The notes under the pieces are model-generated. The model had not been told where the DNA came from and searched no databases. It was given only the letters and a program-made list of their open reading frames with translations. DNA of 64,000 nucleotides, from the NCBI RefSeq assembly GCF_016097555.1, contig NC_054701.1:1712091-1776090 (forward strand), in the 5' to 3' direction. This document shows, one piece after another, positions 50,201 through 61,900 of the stretch (within the stretch, counting starts at the first letter, position 1; each line of letters begins with the position of its first letter). The position numbers and the translations under genes were made by a program. Source of the DNA: Gigantopelta aegis. Taxonomy: Eukaryota > Mollusca > Gastropoda > Neomphalida > Peltospiridae.

Positions 50201-53200
50201 GTGTATGCGCATGTGTGCGTGTGCATGTGTGTGTGTAAGTAGTATCACCCACTGCCGGGTCATCGACAATCATTTCACATCAAAAGCTAAGTACACAATT
50301 TCTTTTTTAAACAGTTGGCAACATCAGGATACTTAGCCCACCCCATGAAGCAGAAAACAATTAATGCTCGATAGTTTTCTCTAGAGGTAAGACAAATGTG
50401 AGTTTTAATAAACACTTAATGCTCCATAGTTTTCTCTAGAGGTAAGACAAATGTGAGTTTTAATAAATTCAAAGTTTTAGACATATTCTTTACAATTTAC
50501 CATATCTAATGTTTAGTACAGACATGCTTCAGTTCCTAATTTAAGTAGCACTCACCTTTGGACTTCTTAAGTGAAGATTTCTTCTTTTTCACACCATCTG
50601 AGGACTAAACAGATCTAAACATTAGACAAATTCAGCCATTTTTACTTCAGTACATCTAAGAAGAGAATGATAGTTAGTTGGAAGGTAACATTATTCATTA
50701 AAAGTTAGATCACTTTGTGATTTTAATAAGTATTGAACGTTGTTGGCCATGAAAACAAAATAGACGAGAACTGTAAATTAAGGAAATGTGGAAGAAGAAT
50801 TACTGAAACATAGTTGGCCGCATTTACAAAGCCTATTTTAGACTTACATGTGTGTCACTACATCCATGTTTCAATCTTAAACACCTACGTTTAAGAAAAA
50901 CAGGCTTCGTAAATTCGGCCCGGTATGTCTGCTAAAGAAACAGTAAAAGGAATACAAAAAGAAGATCAGAGAACAAAGAGTAAAACATTGTAATTGATAA
51001 AATGTTTCTCAAACATAACTGATGGTCAAAATGTGACAATAAATGTGCGACTCCCAGGACAAATGTACAGATGAGCACTGAAATCTTTATTTCTACTGTC
51101 CTGTAACCAATCTGCTAGTACTCTAAGATTTCTTGGCAATTAAAATACAATTAAAGTTAAAGTATCTAACAAACACATCATTACAATTCATGTAAGAACT
51201 CACCATTCGACCTACTCCTGAAATCATATGTCCTAAATCTCCTGAACTGCCAGCCTTTCTTCTACAATAAAAATACATTATCTGAGAATTACAGAAATGT
51301 TGTGAATGTTTCAGTATATATACAGTATACTTTCAGATTTTTCAGTATATATACGGTATACTTTCAGATTTTTCAGTATATATACGGTATACTTTCAGAT
51401 TTTTCAGTATATATACGGTATACTTTCAGATTTTTCAGTATATATACGGTATACTTTCAGATTTTTCATTATATATACGGTATACTTTCAGATTATACAG
51501 TATACTTTCAGATTTTTCAGTATATATACAGTATACTTTCAGATTTTTCAGTATATATACAGTATACTTTCAGATTTTTCAGTATATATACAGTATACTT
51601 TCAGATTTTTCAGTATATATACAGTATACTTTCAGATTTTTCAGTATATATACGGTATACTTTCAGATTTTTCAGTATATATACGGTATACTTTCAGATT
51701 TTTCATTATATATACAGTATACTTTCAGATTTTTCAGTATATATACAGTATACTTTCAGATTTTTCAGTATATATACAGTATACTTTCAGATTTTTCATT
51801 ATATATACAGTATACTTTCAGATTTTTCATTATATATACAGTATACTTTCAGATTTTTCAGTATATATACAGTATACTTTCAGATTTTTCAGTATATATA
51901 CAGTATACTTTCAGATTTTTCAGTATATATACAGTATACTTTCAGATTTTTCAGTATATATACAGTATACTTTCAGATTTTTCAGTATATATACAGTATA
52001 CTTTCAGATTTTTCAGTATATATACAGTATACTTTCAGATTTTTCAGTATATATACAGTATACTTTCAGATTTTTCAGTCGTATAACTTTTTTACTGCTT
52101 TAAACAAAGTGTGTTTCATTAGAGTAAATATTTTTAAACTATCACTCACTCTGAAATTGGACTTTAAATATTAGAAAAATTCAATGTTGGTGTTGACAGA
52201 GTATTATTTATTTATTATCTGAGAAATAATGCCTATGACCTCTCAGACCTAACAAATTCCAGGCCCATCTATGACAGGTGAGCAGCGACTCATCCCGTTC
52301 TCACTCAAAGATCGAAAGTGGTCAGTGTTTTTGCACTTGCCTTTTTATCATTTGTTTCATTATTACATTTTATAGTGCCTATTTTTAGATGAGTGGAAAT
52401 ATCCTCATTCAAACTTTCTCACCTGGAATTACTATCTGGAGAGAAATGGATTGTCCTCATGCTATTTCTAAATGGATTGTCCTCATGCTATTTCTAAATG
52501 GATTGTCCTCATGCTATTTCTAAATGGATTGTCCTCATGCTATTTCTAAATGGAAAGGTCTGTGTGAACAGTGTATTGTTATCATGTAAATCAATCTCCA
52601 AGTTTTCAAACACAATTATGTTACTTTTTACTGGAAACTCCATCTTTGTGGCCGTCTGCATCGCTGTCACTGGACGCCGTCGCGTCGCTGTCCCCCGATG
52701 AATCCGTCACCTTCTCATACTGTAAGAGTCGGTCTAACAAAAAACTGAAGAAAAAAAAACAAACAAAACGTACAATTTCAGACTCATCATATAAGCGTGT
52801 TAAACAGTTGCTCATTTTGTTACAGATTGGTTATTATAATTTGCACCATTACTGAATTTTTTATCATTTTTTATTTCATTTGTTTTTCTTTACTTGGCTA
52901 AAAGAAATTAATTTCCAGTGTTGGTTCTCTTATATATTATTTATCAAATATTATTTATCTTCTACCTTTCCACAAAACATATTTGCATATAGGATAAAAC
53001 CATGCATGACATATGCTGACTGTGTTACTTCTCAGGATTTGCATGATGATCTATGTGAACCTTGAATTAACAAGCCATGCATGTTACCTTCTGTCTCTAG
53101 TCACTTTTAGAAGTTTCCTTTGAGCCTTTCGGAGTTCTTCTAGAAAACATTCCTGTTCCTGGAAGTAGCAAAATGACAACAGTAAGACAAATGTTATAAA

Positions 53201-54964
53201 TACACTTTACATAACAATGTTGTCACAATTTTTTTTTAACTATATGCATGCAGGGTTTAAGCTCGAAAAACAATATTTTAAAATCTTAGATGACAGGAAA
53301 TTGTTCATACTAGTACTTCAATTATAAGAATTATATTGTGTAACCTGATCTTACCTAAACCTTGCATTGAACTTACATTTTAATAACTGTATTTCTCGCT
53401 AATACATTTCTTGTTCCAGCCAGTGCACCATGACTGGTACATCAACGGTCGTGGTATGTGCTATCCTGTCTATGGGATGGTGCATATAAAAGATCCCTTG
53501 CTGCTAATCGAAAAGAGTAGCCCATGAAGTGGCGACAGCGGGTCTTCTCCCTCAATATCTGTGTGGGCCTTAACCATGTCCGGCGCCATATAACCATAAA
53601 TAAAGTTTCTTCCCACTGATATTTTAGGTTTAAGCAAAATAAAATATAACAAAAATATTTTAAATGTTAAAGTTTTTTTTATGTTTAACAATACCACTGG
53701 AGAACATTCATTTATTAATCATCAGCTATTGGATGTCAAATATTTGGTAATTCTCACTTATAGTCTTAGAAGGAACCTGCAGCAGTTTTCCATTGACAGC
53801 AAGCACAGGACTGCACATACCTTAGATATACTTAGATTTCCACTCTAATACCACAACAATCCTATGTTTGATGTCAAATACATTTTCATCGATAATTTTT
53901 GAGTTCCTTGATTTTTAAAAAATCCAGATATTAATCACTAATACACACACTACAGAAACAAACCTGACAGCACCTACATTCAGTTAAGCTTCTGCAAACT
54001 CCGGACAGCAGAATTCTAAGTTCGCCAACCTATATCGCGGCGTAGCGAAAATTATCAATGTAAATGTATTTGACGTCAAACATAGGATTGTTGTGGGAAA
54101 TCTTTGACTACTTTTTGGTGGGCACCTATTGAAAGAAAATTATATAGCTTGGTCTCTGACTGTAATAAGAGCGAATAACAACACATAATTATAACTGTCC
54201 AAATGTCCGTCTACCGCGTACCGGTAGCTCTCTTACAGTCAGAGTAATCCGGCTACCAACTTCCCTGCTTCTCACTCCTATGATAACATATGCATCAAAC
54301 AACTTACATAAACAAGCAATCTAAGTTTCTTCTTCAAAGTTTTGTACTTCTGTTTGTAGTCTATTTGATGCTCTTGAAAACCCTCTGAAAACAAAAATAA
54401 TAAATTAAAACATCATTCATTGGTAATGGTTACAGAAGCAATACAAACAAAAGTATTAATTTTAATACTAATTCTATATTTACCAGCAACTGGCATCATC
54501 ATGTGATACAAATGCTGTTTTTAAAATTAGAAAAATTAATGTTTTAACAACAAATAACAATGCTAATAATGCTCGCGATATATTTAGATATCGGTTATCT
54601 TCCCTTTGGTGTGCTGCTCGTCACTTCCTTTTCCTTTTAGAACAGAGTGACCGAAGTATGTTATATACATGGGTTGATCTAAATCGGGAATTATCTTGCA
54701 ATAGCAAAGACATCTTTCTATATTATTTAAAATAATAAACTGATAAATAATTAAATATTGTTTTTCTAAATGATTAAAAGTCGGTTATTTTCAGATGTAA
54801 TACATTTTCACTATTATAAAATACTATTCCATCTTTTGCATGCATTGGTGACGATATTTGTGAAAACCAATAAAGAAAGTACAATATATCCTTACTTTAA
54901 AAATGCTTAAACATAAAACAACTATAGTGATATAATTTTTAGTACCTGCAGTTAGTGATGGCAT
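47282..54964 (-). CDS. INO80E: INO80 complex subunit E
   Basis: Accessory subunit of the INO80 ATP-dependent chromatin remodeller in the nucleus. Nine exons: 54964-54946, 54384-54308, 53158-53088, 52744-52632, 52435-52423, 51261-51204, 50604-50556, 48090-47931 and 47345-47282. All have GT-AG sites with matching phases and give 207 residues. The N-terminal coiled coil (about 13-70; YKQKYKTLKKKLRLLVY, ECFLEELRKAQRKLLKV, SFLLDRLLQYE) is the family hallmark. The acidic-serine DSDATASSDSDA follows, then a basic linker (RRKAGSS, VKKKKSSLKKSK), TREELERHLESRQHSFGIE, and the acidic-hydrophobic end DTDLIIDVPH, matching human DDLVIDIPE. The human protein is 244 residues, so the middle is shorter. Exon 5 is only 13 nt. 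The start follows from the ATG in exon 1 and a phase that fits exon 2. It is divergent to RPL6, 1,015 bp apart. Confidence 0.92.
47636..47710 (-). mobile_element. SINE tail-like fragment, minus orientation
   Basis: ATGAATGAATGTTTAACGAC, then ATACATCGGCTAAT, parallels the complement of the tail GTTTAACGACACC...ATCGGCTATTGG. Short; lies in the last INO80E intron. Confidence 0.5.
48070..50110 (-). repeat. Minisatellite grown from the INO80E exon 8 acceptor, about 38 copies
   Basis: In gene sense the unit is AACTTGATTGTTGTTACAG followed by GTCACAAGTCGGGG and a C/G-rich GTGGGGGTGGTGACAGATAA. The real exon 8 begins at 48090 with the same TTGTTACAG|GTCACAAGTCGGGG, and its next bases GGTGACAGTGG appear in many units. 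Units run from about 45 to 85 bp. Confidence 0.93.
50180..50235 (+). repeat. Imperfect (GT)n microsatellite
   Basis: A GT/GC alternating tract (GTGTGTGCGTGTGTGTGTGT and so on) of about 55 bp, possibly Z-DNA forming; INO80E intron 7. Confidence 0.9.
50361..50468 (+). repeat. 55-bp tandem duplication
   Basis: TTAATGCTCGATAGTTTTCT, then CTAGAGGTAAGACAAATGTG and AGTTTTAATAAA, recurs at 50416 with one obvious base change. Confidence 0.93.
50816..50920. mobile_element. Short foldback MITE-like element
   Basis: GGCCGCATTTACAAAGCCTA (left) pairs with the inverted CAGGCTTCGTAAATTCGGCC (right). About 105 bp, in INO80E intron 6. Confidence 0.7.
51311..52078 (+). repeat. 31-bp AT-rich minisatellite, about 25 copies
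   Basis: The unit is TCAGTATATATACAGTATAC plus TTTCAGATTTT, with C/G variation at TACRGTATAC. As 31 is not a multiple of three, all three forward frames can read through, producing spurious 260-290-residue frames. It lies in the INO80E intron after the microexon, ending some 50 bp before exon 6. Confidence 0.96.
52446..52553 (+). repeat. 26-bp tandem repeat, four copies, next to the INO80E microexon
   Basis: ATGGATTGTCCTCATGCTAT plus TTCTAA repeats four times. In gene sense it ends about 10 nt before the acceptor of the 13-nt microexon, so it occupies the branch-point and pyrimidine-tract region. Confidence 0.95.
53400..53612 (+). mobile_element. 5'-truncated SINE
   Basis: Begins in the central domain (TTGTTCCAGCCAGTGCACC), then CATATAAAAGATCCCTTGCT, ATGAAGTGGCGACAGCGGG and a shortened CATATAACCATAAATAAAG tail. 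INO80E intron 2. Confidence 0.85.
53705..53825 (-). mobile_element. SINE 3' fragment, minus orientation
   Basis: The complement of the GACATCCAATAGCTGATG tail is present (CATCAGCTATTGGATGTC), followed by a degraded central part. Confidence 0.6.
53828..54180. repeat. Inverted pair of a dispersed repeat, INO80E intron 2
   Basis: 53828-53975 is an inverted copy of the repeat upstream of ADAT2 (19692), and 54047-54180 is a direct copy of its second half. The shared GACGTCAAACATAGGATTGT and its complement form a potential hairpin. Confidence 0.6.
54624..54655 (+). promoter_or_regulatory. Speculative RPL6 5' UTR exon with a TOP-like pyrimidine tract
   Basis: RPL6 needs an upstream noncoding exon because its ATG follows an acceptor directly. 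CTTCCTTTTCCTTTTAG here resembles the terminal oligopyrimidine start of ribosomal protein mRNAs, and a GTATGT donor follows at 54656. If right, RPL6 starts inside INO80E intron 1. Confidence 0.25.
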
Positions 54965-55624
54965 AATCGGGCTATTTCAGTTAGGCTTATATTCTCAATC
55001 CAAAGTGGTGAGAATGTTTTTCAAGTTTTGGTGTGGGTTGTGTGTGTGCTGCAAAATAGGTTTTGTCACAGAGACAACACACCGTTAAAGCCTAATACAC
55101 TGGAGGGAAAGACTGTTCCAGCGTTCATGCTAATAGTATCACTGACCTTAACCCTAAGCCTGAATGCTGGAACGTTCGGAAGTCTTGCCCTAGTGTACTG
55201 AAAAATAAAGATTTTAGCCAATTGAGGTAAATGCTGTTGCATTTGAGTACCAGAAATTAGTTTTGTTTTTTAGATACATAAAATATCCACAGGATAAAAA
55301 AATATATATATTAGCAGGTTTTCTGCAGTGTGTGCAATTGCAAAACCATGCAATTTATATCTTTTGATGCTGTACTTGAACGTATGGTGAGGATCACATA
55401 GTGGGTTCGTCTCCACAATCTGTCACTGGGATGCATCTTGGTTACTGTGTATTGATTTCTATACAAAGTTTTAAAATATACTTAACCTTGATATTTGTAT
55501 TGTATTTATACTTTTCCCAACAGCTCTTTACACTGGTTTTACATAATTGTGTAAATAATATTTTCATAAACTTGCCTTTTTTGACGCCCAATAGCCAATG
55601 TGTATTTTTGTGCAGGGATGTCAT
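54965..55624. other. INO80E-RPL6 divergent intergenic region
   Basis: Includes the INO80E 5' UTR/promoter. An imperfect inverted repeat at about 55093-55199 (AATACACTGG...CCAGCGTTCATGC against GCCTGAATGCTGG...CTAGTGTACTG) is the only structure seen. Confidence 0.4.
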
Positions 55625-55862
55625 TAAACATTCATTCTGTCCATTTTGTTCCAGCCAGTATACCACAACTGTTTCAATATCAAAGGTCTAAGTATGTGTT
55701 ATCCTGATGGTGCATATCTTAGATCCCTTGCTACTAATGGTAAAATAGAGTGGGTTGCCTCTCTAAGACTATGTAAAAATTACCAAATGTTTGACATCCA
55801 ATAGCTGATGATTAATAAATCGTTCTGCTCTAGTGGTCTCATTAAACAAAACAAACTTTAAC
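55625..55862 (+). mobile_element. 5'-truncated, diverged SINE
   Basis: TTGTTCCAGCCAGTATACC, then TATCAAAGGTCTAAGTATGT, GATCCCTTGCTACTAATGG and the GACATCCAATAGCTGATG tail. It ends about 115 bp before the RPL6 coding start. Confidence 0.8.
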
Positions 55863-55979
55863 TTCTTGTCCAGAATCTTCAAAACCTTTCATTCTGTTAC
55901 CTGTCATTTTTATCTTTACTTGATTATTAGTTTGATTTGTATATAATTTGCGTTTAGTAAAGATAATTATTTTGTTCAG

Positions 55980-58900
55980 ATGGGTGCCAAAGTGAACCCA
56001 AAGCCGAAGCGGAAGAAGGTGAGGAAGCCGCAGGTGGCGGCGAAGAAGACGACTCCCAAACTGATGATGGAGAAAGAGATCGGCGGAGATAAGAACGGAG
56101 GCAAACGATTAGTCCGCATCAAACGGCTGGTAAACTTTGAAACTTGTACTCTTGTCTTGTAGGTCACCTGGCGTGTGACCGGCCTTTAAAAGCTCTAACA
56201 GAATTTGATTTTGATCAGCTGAATTAATGGATAACCTTTTTTTAAAATCTAATTGAATGTTTTACTGAACCTTATTTTAGAATTTATTTTTTGTTATATT
56301 TAAAGAAAAATTACATAGTATCCAGGGCTTTAGATCTCACTAAGTTGGACACGACAGGAAGTTGTCTTTTTTGAGCGCAGGAAGGTCGTTTTAGCTCAGT
56401 AGTCATTAACAGCTGATGGAGAGTTGTCAGCATTCAAAATTGCATTTAAAGTTATTTTAATGTAATTAAACGTAACATTTCAGTGGTTTTGAGGTGAATA
56501 TTTTGATGTAATTAAACGAAACATTTCAGTGGTTTTGAGGTGAATATTTTGATGTAATTAAACGAAACATTTCAGTGGTTTTGAGGTGAATATTTTGATG
56601 TAATTAAACGTAACATTTCAGTGGGCTTGAGGTGAATATTTTAATGTAATTAAACGAAACATTTCAGTGGGCTTGAGGTGAATATTTTAATGTAATTAAA
56701 CGAAACATTTCAGTGGGTTTGAGGTGAATATTTTGATGTAATTAAACGAAACATTTCAGTGGTTTTGAGGTGAATATTTTGATGTAATTAAACGTAACAT
56801 TTCAGTGGTTTTGAGGTGAATATTTTGATGTTTGTACTAAATTTGGGCGTGATTATTTTGGGCACAACGTTTATCAACTTGACTTTGTAATTTTAATAGG
56901 TCATTGTATTTTTATTTTAAATTTTCATATTGTTGATAGTATTGTTCTTGTGTTAATTGTTGTATTTTTGTCTATTTCAGCCCAGGTTTTACCCGACAGA
57001 AGACAAACCCCGTAAACTGAAGTCCCGCAAGAAGCCGTTCAGCAAACATCATCACAAACTGCGATCATCCATAACTCCCGGAACCATCGTCATCATCGTG
57101 GCAGGCAGACACAAGGGGAAGGTGGGTATCGCTCGTTCTGTAGCGCTGTCATTATTAGTTTCCTACCGGTCCAGGCAGACACGAGGGGAAGGTGGGTGTC
57201 GCTCGTTCTGTGGCGCTGTCATTATTAGTTCACTACTGGTCCAGGCAGACACAAGGGGAAGGTGGGTGTCGCTCGTTCTGTCATTATTAGTCCCGTACTG
57301 GTTCAGGCAGACACACGGGGAAGGTGGGTGTCGCTTGTTCTGTGGTGCTGTCATATTAGTCCCCTACTGGTTCAGGCAGACACAAGGGGAAGGTGGGTGT
57401 CGCTCGTTCTGTGGTGCTGTCATATTAGTCCCCTACCGGTTCAGGCAGACACAAGGGGAAGGTGGGTGTCGCTCGTTCTGTGGTGCTGTCATTATTAGTC
57501 CTTACTGGTTCAGGCAGACACAAGGGGAAGGTGGGTGTCGCTCGTTCTGTGGTGCTGTCATTAGTTCCCTACCGGTCCAGGCAGACACAAGGGGAAGGTG
57601 GGTGTCGCTCGTTCTGTGGTGCTGTCATTAGTTCCCTACCAGTTCAGGCAGACACAAGGGGAAGGTGGGTGTCGCTCGTTCTGTGGTGCTGTCATTAGTT
57701 CCCTACCAGTTCAGGCAGACACAAGGGGAAGGTGGGTGTCGCTCGTTCTGTGGTGCTGTCATTATTAGTTCCCTACCGGTTCAGGCAGACACAAGGGGAA
57801 GGTGGGTGTTGCTCATTCTGTGGTGCTGTCATTATTAGTCCCCTACCGGTTCAGGCAGACACTAGGGGAAGGTGGGTATTGCTCGTTCTGTGGTGCTGTC
57901 ATTATTAGTTCACTACCGGTCAAGGCAGACACAAGGGGAAGGTGGGTGTCGCTCGTTCTGTGGTGCTGTCATATTAGTCCCCTACCGGTTCAGGCAGACA
58001 CTAGGGGAAGGTGGGTATCGCTCGTTCTGTGGTGCTGTCATTATTAGTTCACTACCGGTCCAGGCAGACACTAGGGGAAAGTGGGTATCGCTCGTTCTGT
58101 GGTGCTGTCATTATTAGTTCACTACCGGTTCAGGCAGACACAAGGGGAAGGTGGGTGTCGCTCGTTCTGTGGTGCTGTCATTATTAGTTAACTACCGGTT
58201 CAGGCAGACACAAGGGGAAGGTGGGTGTCGCTCATTCTGTGGTGCTGTCATTATTAGTTAACTACCGGTCCAGGCAGACACAAGGGGAAGGTGGGTGTCG
58301 CTCGTTCTGTGGTGCTGTTATATTAGTCCCCTACCGGTTCAAGCAGACACTAGGGGAAGGTGGGTATCGCTCGTTCTGTGGTGCTGTCATTATTAGTCCA
58401 TTACCGGTCCCAGGCTGACACAAAGGGAAGGTGGGTGTCGCTCGTTCTGTGGTGCTGTCATTATTAGTCCATTACCGGTCCCAGGCTGACACAAGGGGAA
58501 GGTGGATGTCGCTCGTTCTGTGGTGCTGTCATTATTAGTTCCCTACCGGTTCAGGCAGACACAAGGGGAAGGTGGGTGTCGCTCATTCTGTGGTGCTGTC
58601 ATTATTAGTCCCCTACCGGTTCAGGCAGACACTAGGGGAAGGTGGGTATCGCTCGTTCTGTGGTGCTGTCATTATTAGTTCACTACCGGTCAAGGCAGAC
58701 ACAAGGGGAAGGTGGGTGTCGCTCGTTCTGTGGTGCTGTCATATTAGTCCCCTACCGGTTCAGGCAGACACTAGGGGAAGGTAGGTATCGCTCGTTCTGT
58801 GGTGCTGTCATTATTAGTTCACTACCGGTCCAGGCAGACACTAGGGGAAAGTGGGTATCGCTCGTTCTGTGGTGCTGTCATTATTAGTTCACTACCGGTT

Positions 58901-61900
58901 CAGGCAGACACAAGGGGAAGGTGGGTGTCGCTCGTTCTGTGGTGCTGTCATTATTAGTTAACTACCGGTTCAGGCAGACACAAGGGGAAGGTGGGTGTCG
59001 CTCATTCTGTGGTGCTGTCATTATTAGTTAACTACCGGTCCAGGCAGACACAAGGGGAAGGTGGGTGTCGCTCGTTCTGTGGTGCTGTTATATTAGTCCC
59101 CTACCGGTTCAAGCAGACACTAGGGGAAGGTGGGTATCGCTCGTTCTGTGGTGCTGTCATTATTAGTCCATTACCGGTCCCAGGCTGACACAAAGGGAAG
59201 GTGGGTGTCGCTCGTTCTGTGGTGCTGTCATTATTAGTCCATTACCGGTCCCAGGCTGACACAAGGGGAAGGTGGGTGTCGCTCGTTCTGTGGTGCTGTC
59301 ATTATTAGTTCACTACCGGTCAAGGCAGACACAAGGGGAAGGTGGGTGTCGCTCGTTCTGTGGTGCTGTTATATTAGTCCCCTACCGGTTCAAGCAGACA
59401 CTAGGGGAAGGTGGGTATCGCTCGTTCTGTGGTGCTGTCATTATTAGTCCATTACCGGTCCCAGGCTGACACAAAGGGAAGGTGGGTGTCGCTCGTTCTG
59501 TGGTGCTGTCATTATTAGTCCATTACCGGTCCCAGGCTGACACAAGGGGAAGGTGGGTGTCGCTCGTTCTGTGGTGCTGTCATATTAGTCCCCTACCGGT
59601 TCAGGCAGACACTAGGGGAAGGTGGGTATCGCTCGTTCTGTGGTGCTGTCATTATTAGTTCACTACCGGTCAAGGCAGACACAAGGGGAAGGTGGGTGTC
59701 GCTCGTTCTGTGGTGCTGTCATTATTAGTTCACTACCGGTCAAGGCAGACACTAGGGGAAGGTGGGTATCGCTCGTTCTGTGGTGCTGTCATTATTAGTC
59801 CATTACCGGTCCCAGGCTGACACAAGGGGAAGGTGGGTGTCGCTCGTTCTGTGGTGCTGTCATTATTAGTTCACTACCGGTCAAGGCTGACACAAGGGGA
59901 AGGTGGGTGTCGCTCGTTCTGTGGTGCTGTCATTATTAGTTCACTACCGGTCAAGGCTGACACAAGGGGAAGGTGGGTGTCGCTCGTTCTGTGGTGCTGT
60001 CATTATTAGTCCATTACCGGTCCCAGGCTGACACAAGGAGAAGGTGGGTGTCGCTCGTTCTGTTATGCTGTCATTATTAGTCCATTACCGGTCCCAGGCT
60101 GACACAAGGCAGAGTATGACAAATATTTTGAAAAGTCACTAGCCACAGGGCTAGTGGGTTTGTGAAAACCACTAGCCCACCAAGATAAAGCACTAGCCCA
60201 AATTCCTGATCAATTATAACTGGATTTTTATATAATTTTTGTAACATTACATATTTACGAGTATAACAGTAAAATAAAACAAACACTTAAATCATGTTGT
60301 AACTTTCAGTTTTTTGTCGTGTCGTACGTTTTGTCTTTTGTCAAGTGTGATCCATCGTCATTGTCCCGTTTTTGTTTTTGCTCCCCCCCGGGAAAATTAA
60401 TTGAGCAAACTCTTGGTTGGTATCTAAAAACACTATCAAAATAATTAAATTTAAATGAGGGTACGACAGTGTCGCCAGGAACGGTGATGCCAAATACAGG
60501 GCATTATCCCGTGTCAGACCGATATGAAAAGAATATAACGGCGACATCTAATCCGTTTAGGTATTATCTTGTATTGGCAGCTGTGACGTTTTATCCAAAC
60601 CGCTACACGTAATAGGCCAAGCCGAGTCATTGCATATGCGGTTACCATTAAAGTAAATTGTTTTCCTGATTGCCGATAACCACATGTTAGCGAAGTGTTA
60701 AATTAAAAAAACAATAGGTAAATAAAACAAACACTGAAATTCAAAGCATGGCTGGGGTTTACTTGATTGAGATTAACATGTCGTCGCGATTGATGATTTC
60801 CAAGTTCTTAGCCTAAAACATGTGCGCGATTAACGACCACGTGACGTGTCTAACCAATCAAAACACGCATGTCATTAGACTTTATTTCCTGTGCCAGAAA
60901 CTTGAAAGGGAAAGGTAAACAATGCATGCTGTAACTGTGACGATGTAGAGATAGCATGTTACTGCAGTTTGCAGACCTAGCTCAAGTGGATTATTATTAT
61001 ATACTCATTGCGTTGTTGATATTATTCGATGACAAACGTCACAATCAAATTTATTAAACGAAATTTCAGCCGAGAGAAAAAGAATGAAAGAAAACAAAAA
61101 ACCCACGATCGAGCGATGACGAGGGGGGAAACCACTAGCCCGCAGGGGCTAGTGGTTTTGCGTTTCTCACTAGCCCGAACTTAAAAACCACTAGCCACGG
61201 GCGTCGGGCTAGCGGATTTGTCGAACTCTGACACAAGGGGAAGGTGGGTGTCGCTCGTTCTGTGGTGCTGTCATTATTAGTTCCCTACCGGTTCAGGCAG
61301 ACACAAGGGGAAGGTTAGTTCCCTACCGGTTCAGGCACTCTGACACAAGGGGAAGGTGGGTGTCGCTCGTTCTGTGGTGCTGTCATTATTAGTTCCCTAC
61401 CGGTCCAGGCAGACACTAGGGGAAGGTGGGTATCTCTCGTTCTGTGGTGCTGTCATTATTAGTTCCCTACTGGTCCAGGCAGACACTAGGGGAAGGTGGG
61501 TATCTCTCGTTCTGTGGTGCTGTCATTATTAGTTCCCTACCGGTTCAGGCAGACACAAGGGGAAGGTGGGTGTCGCTCATTCTGTGGTGCTGTCATTATT
61601 AGTTCACTACCGGTCCAGGCAGACACTAGGGGAATGTGGGTATCTCTCGTTCTGTGGTGCTGTCATTATTAGTTTACTACCGGTTCAGGCAGACACTAGG
61701 GGAAGGTGGGTATCGCTCGTTCTGTGGTGCTGTCATTATTAGTTCCCTACCGGTTCAGGCAGACACAAGGGGAAGGTGGGTGTCGCTCATTCTGTGGTGC
61801 TGTCATTATTAGTTCACTACCGGTCCAGGCAGACACTAGGGGAATGTGGGTATCTCTGGTTCTGTGGTGCTGTCATTATTAGTTTACTACCGGTCCAGGC

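Noticed and set aside
51302-52174. 290- and 265-residue open frames of FSIYTVYFQIF-type repeats
   Set aside because: They arise because a 31-bp unit without stops cycles through all three frames; they lie in an INO80E intron.
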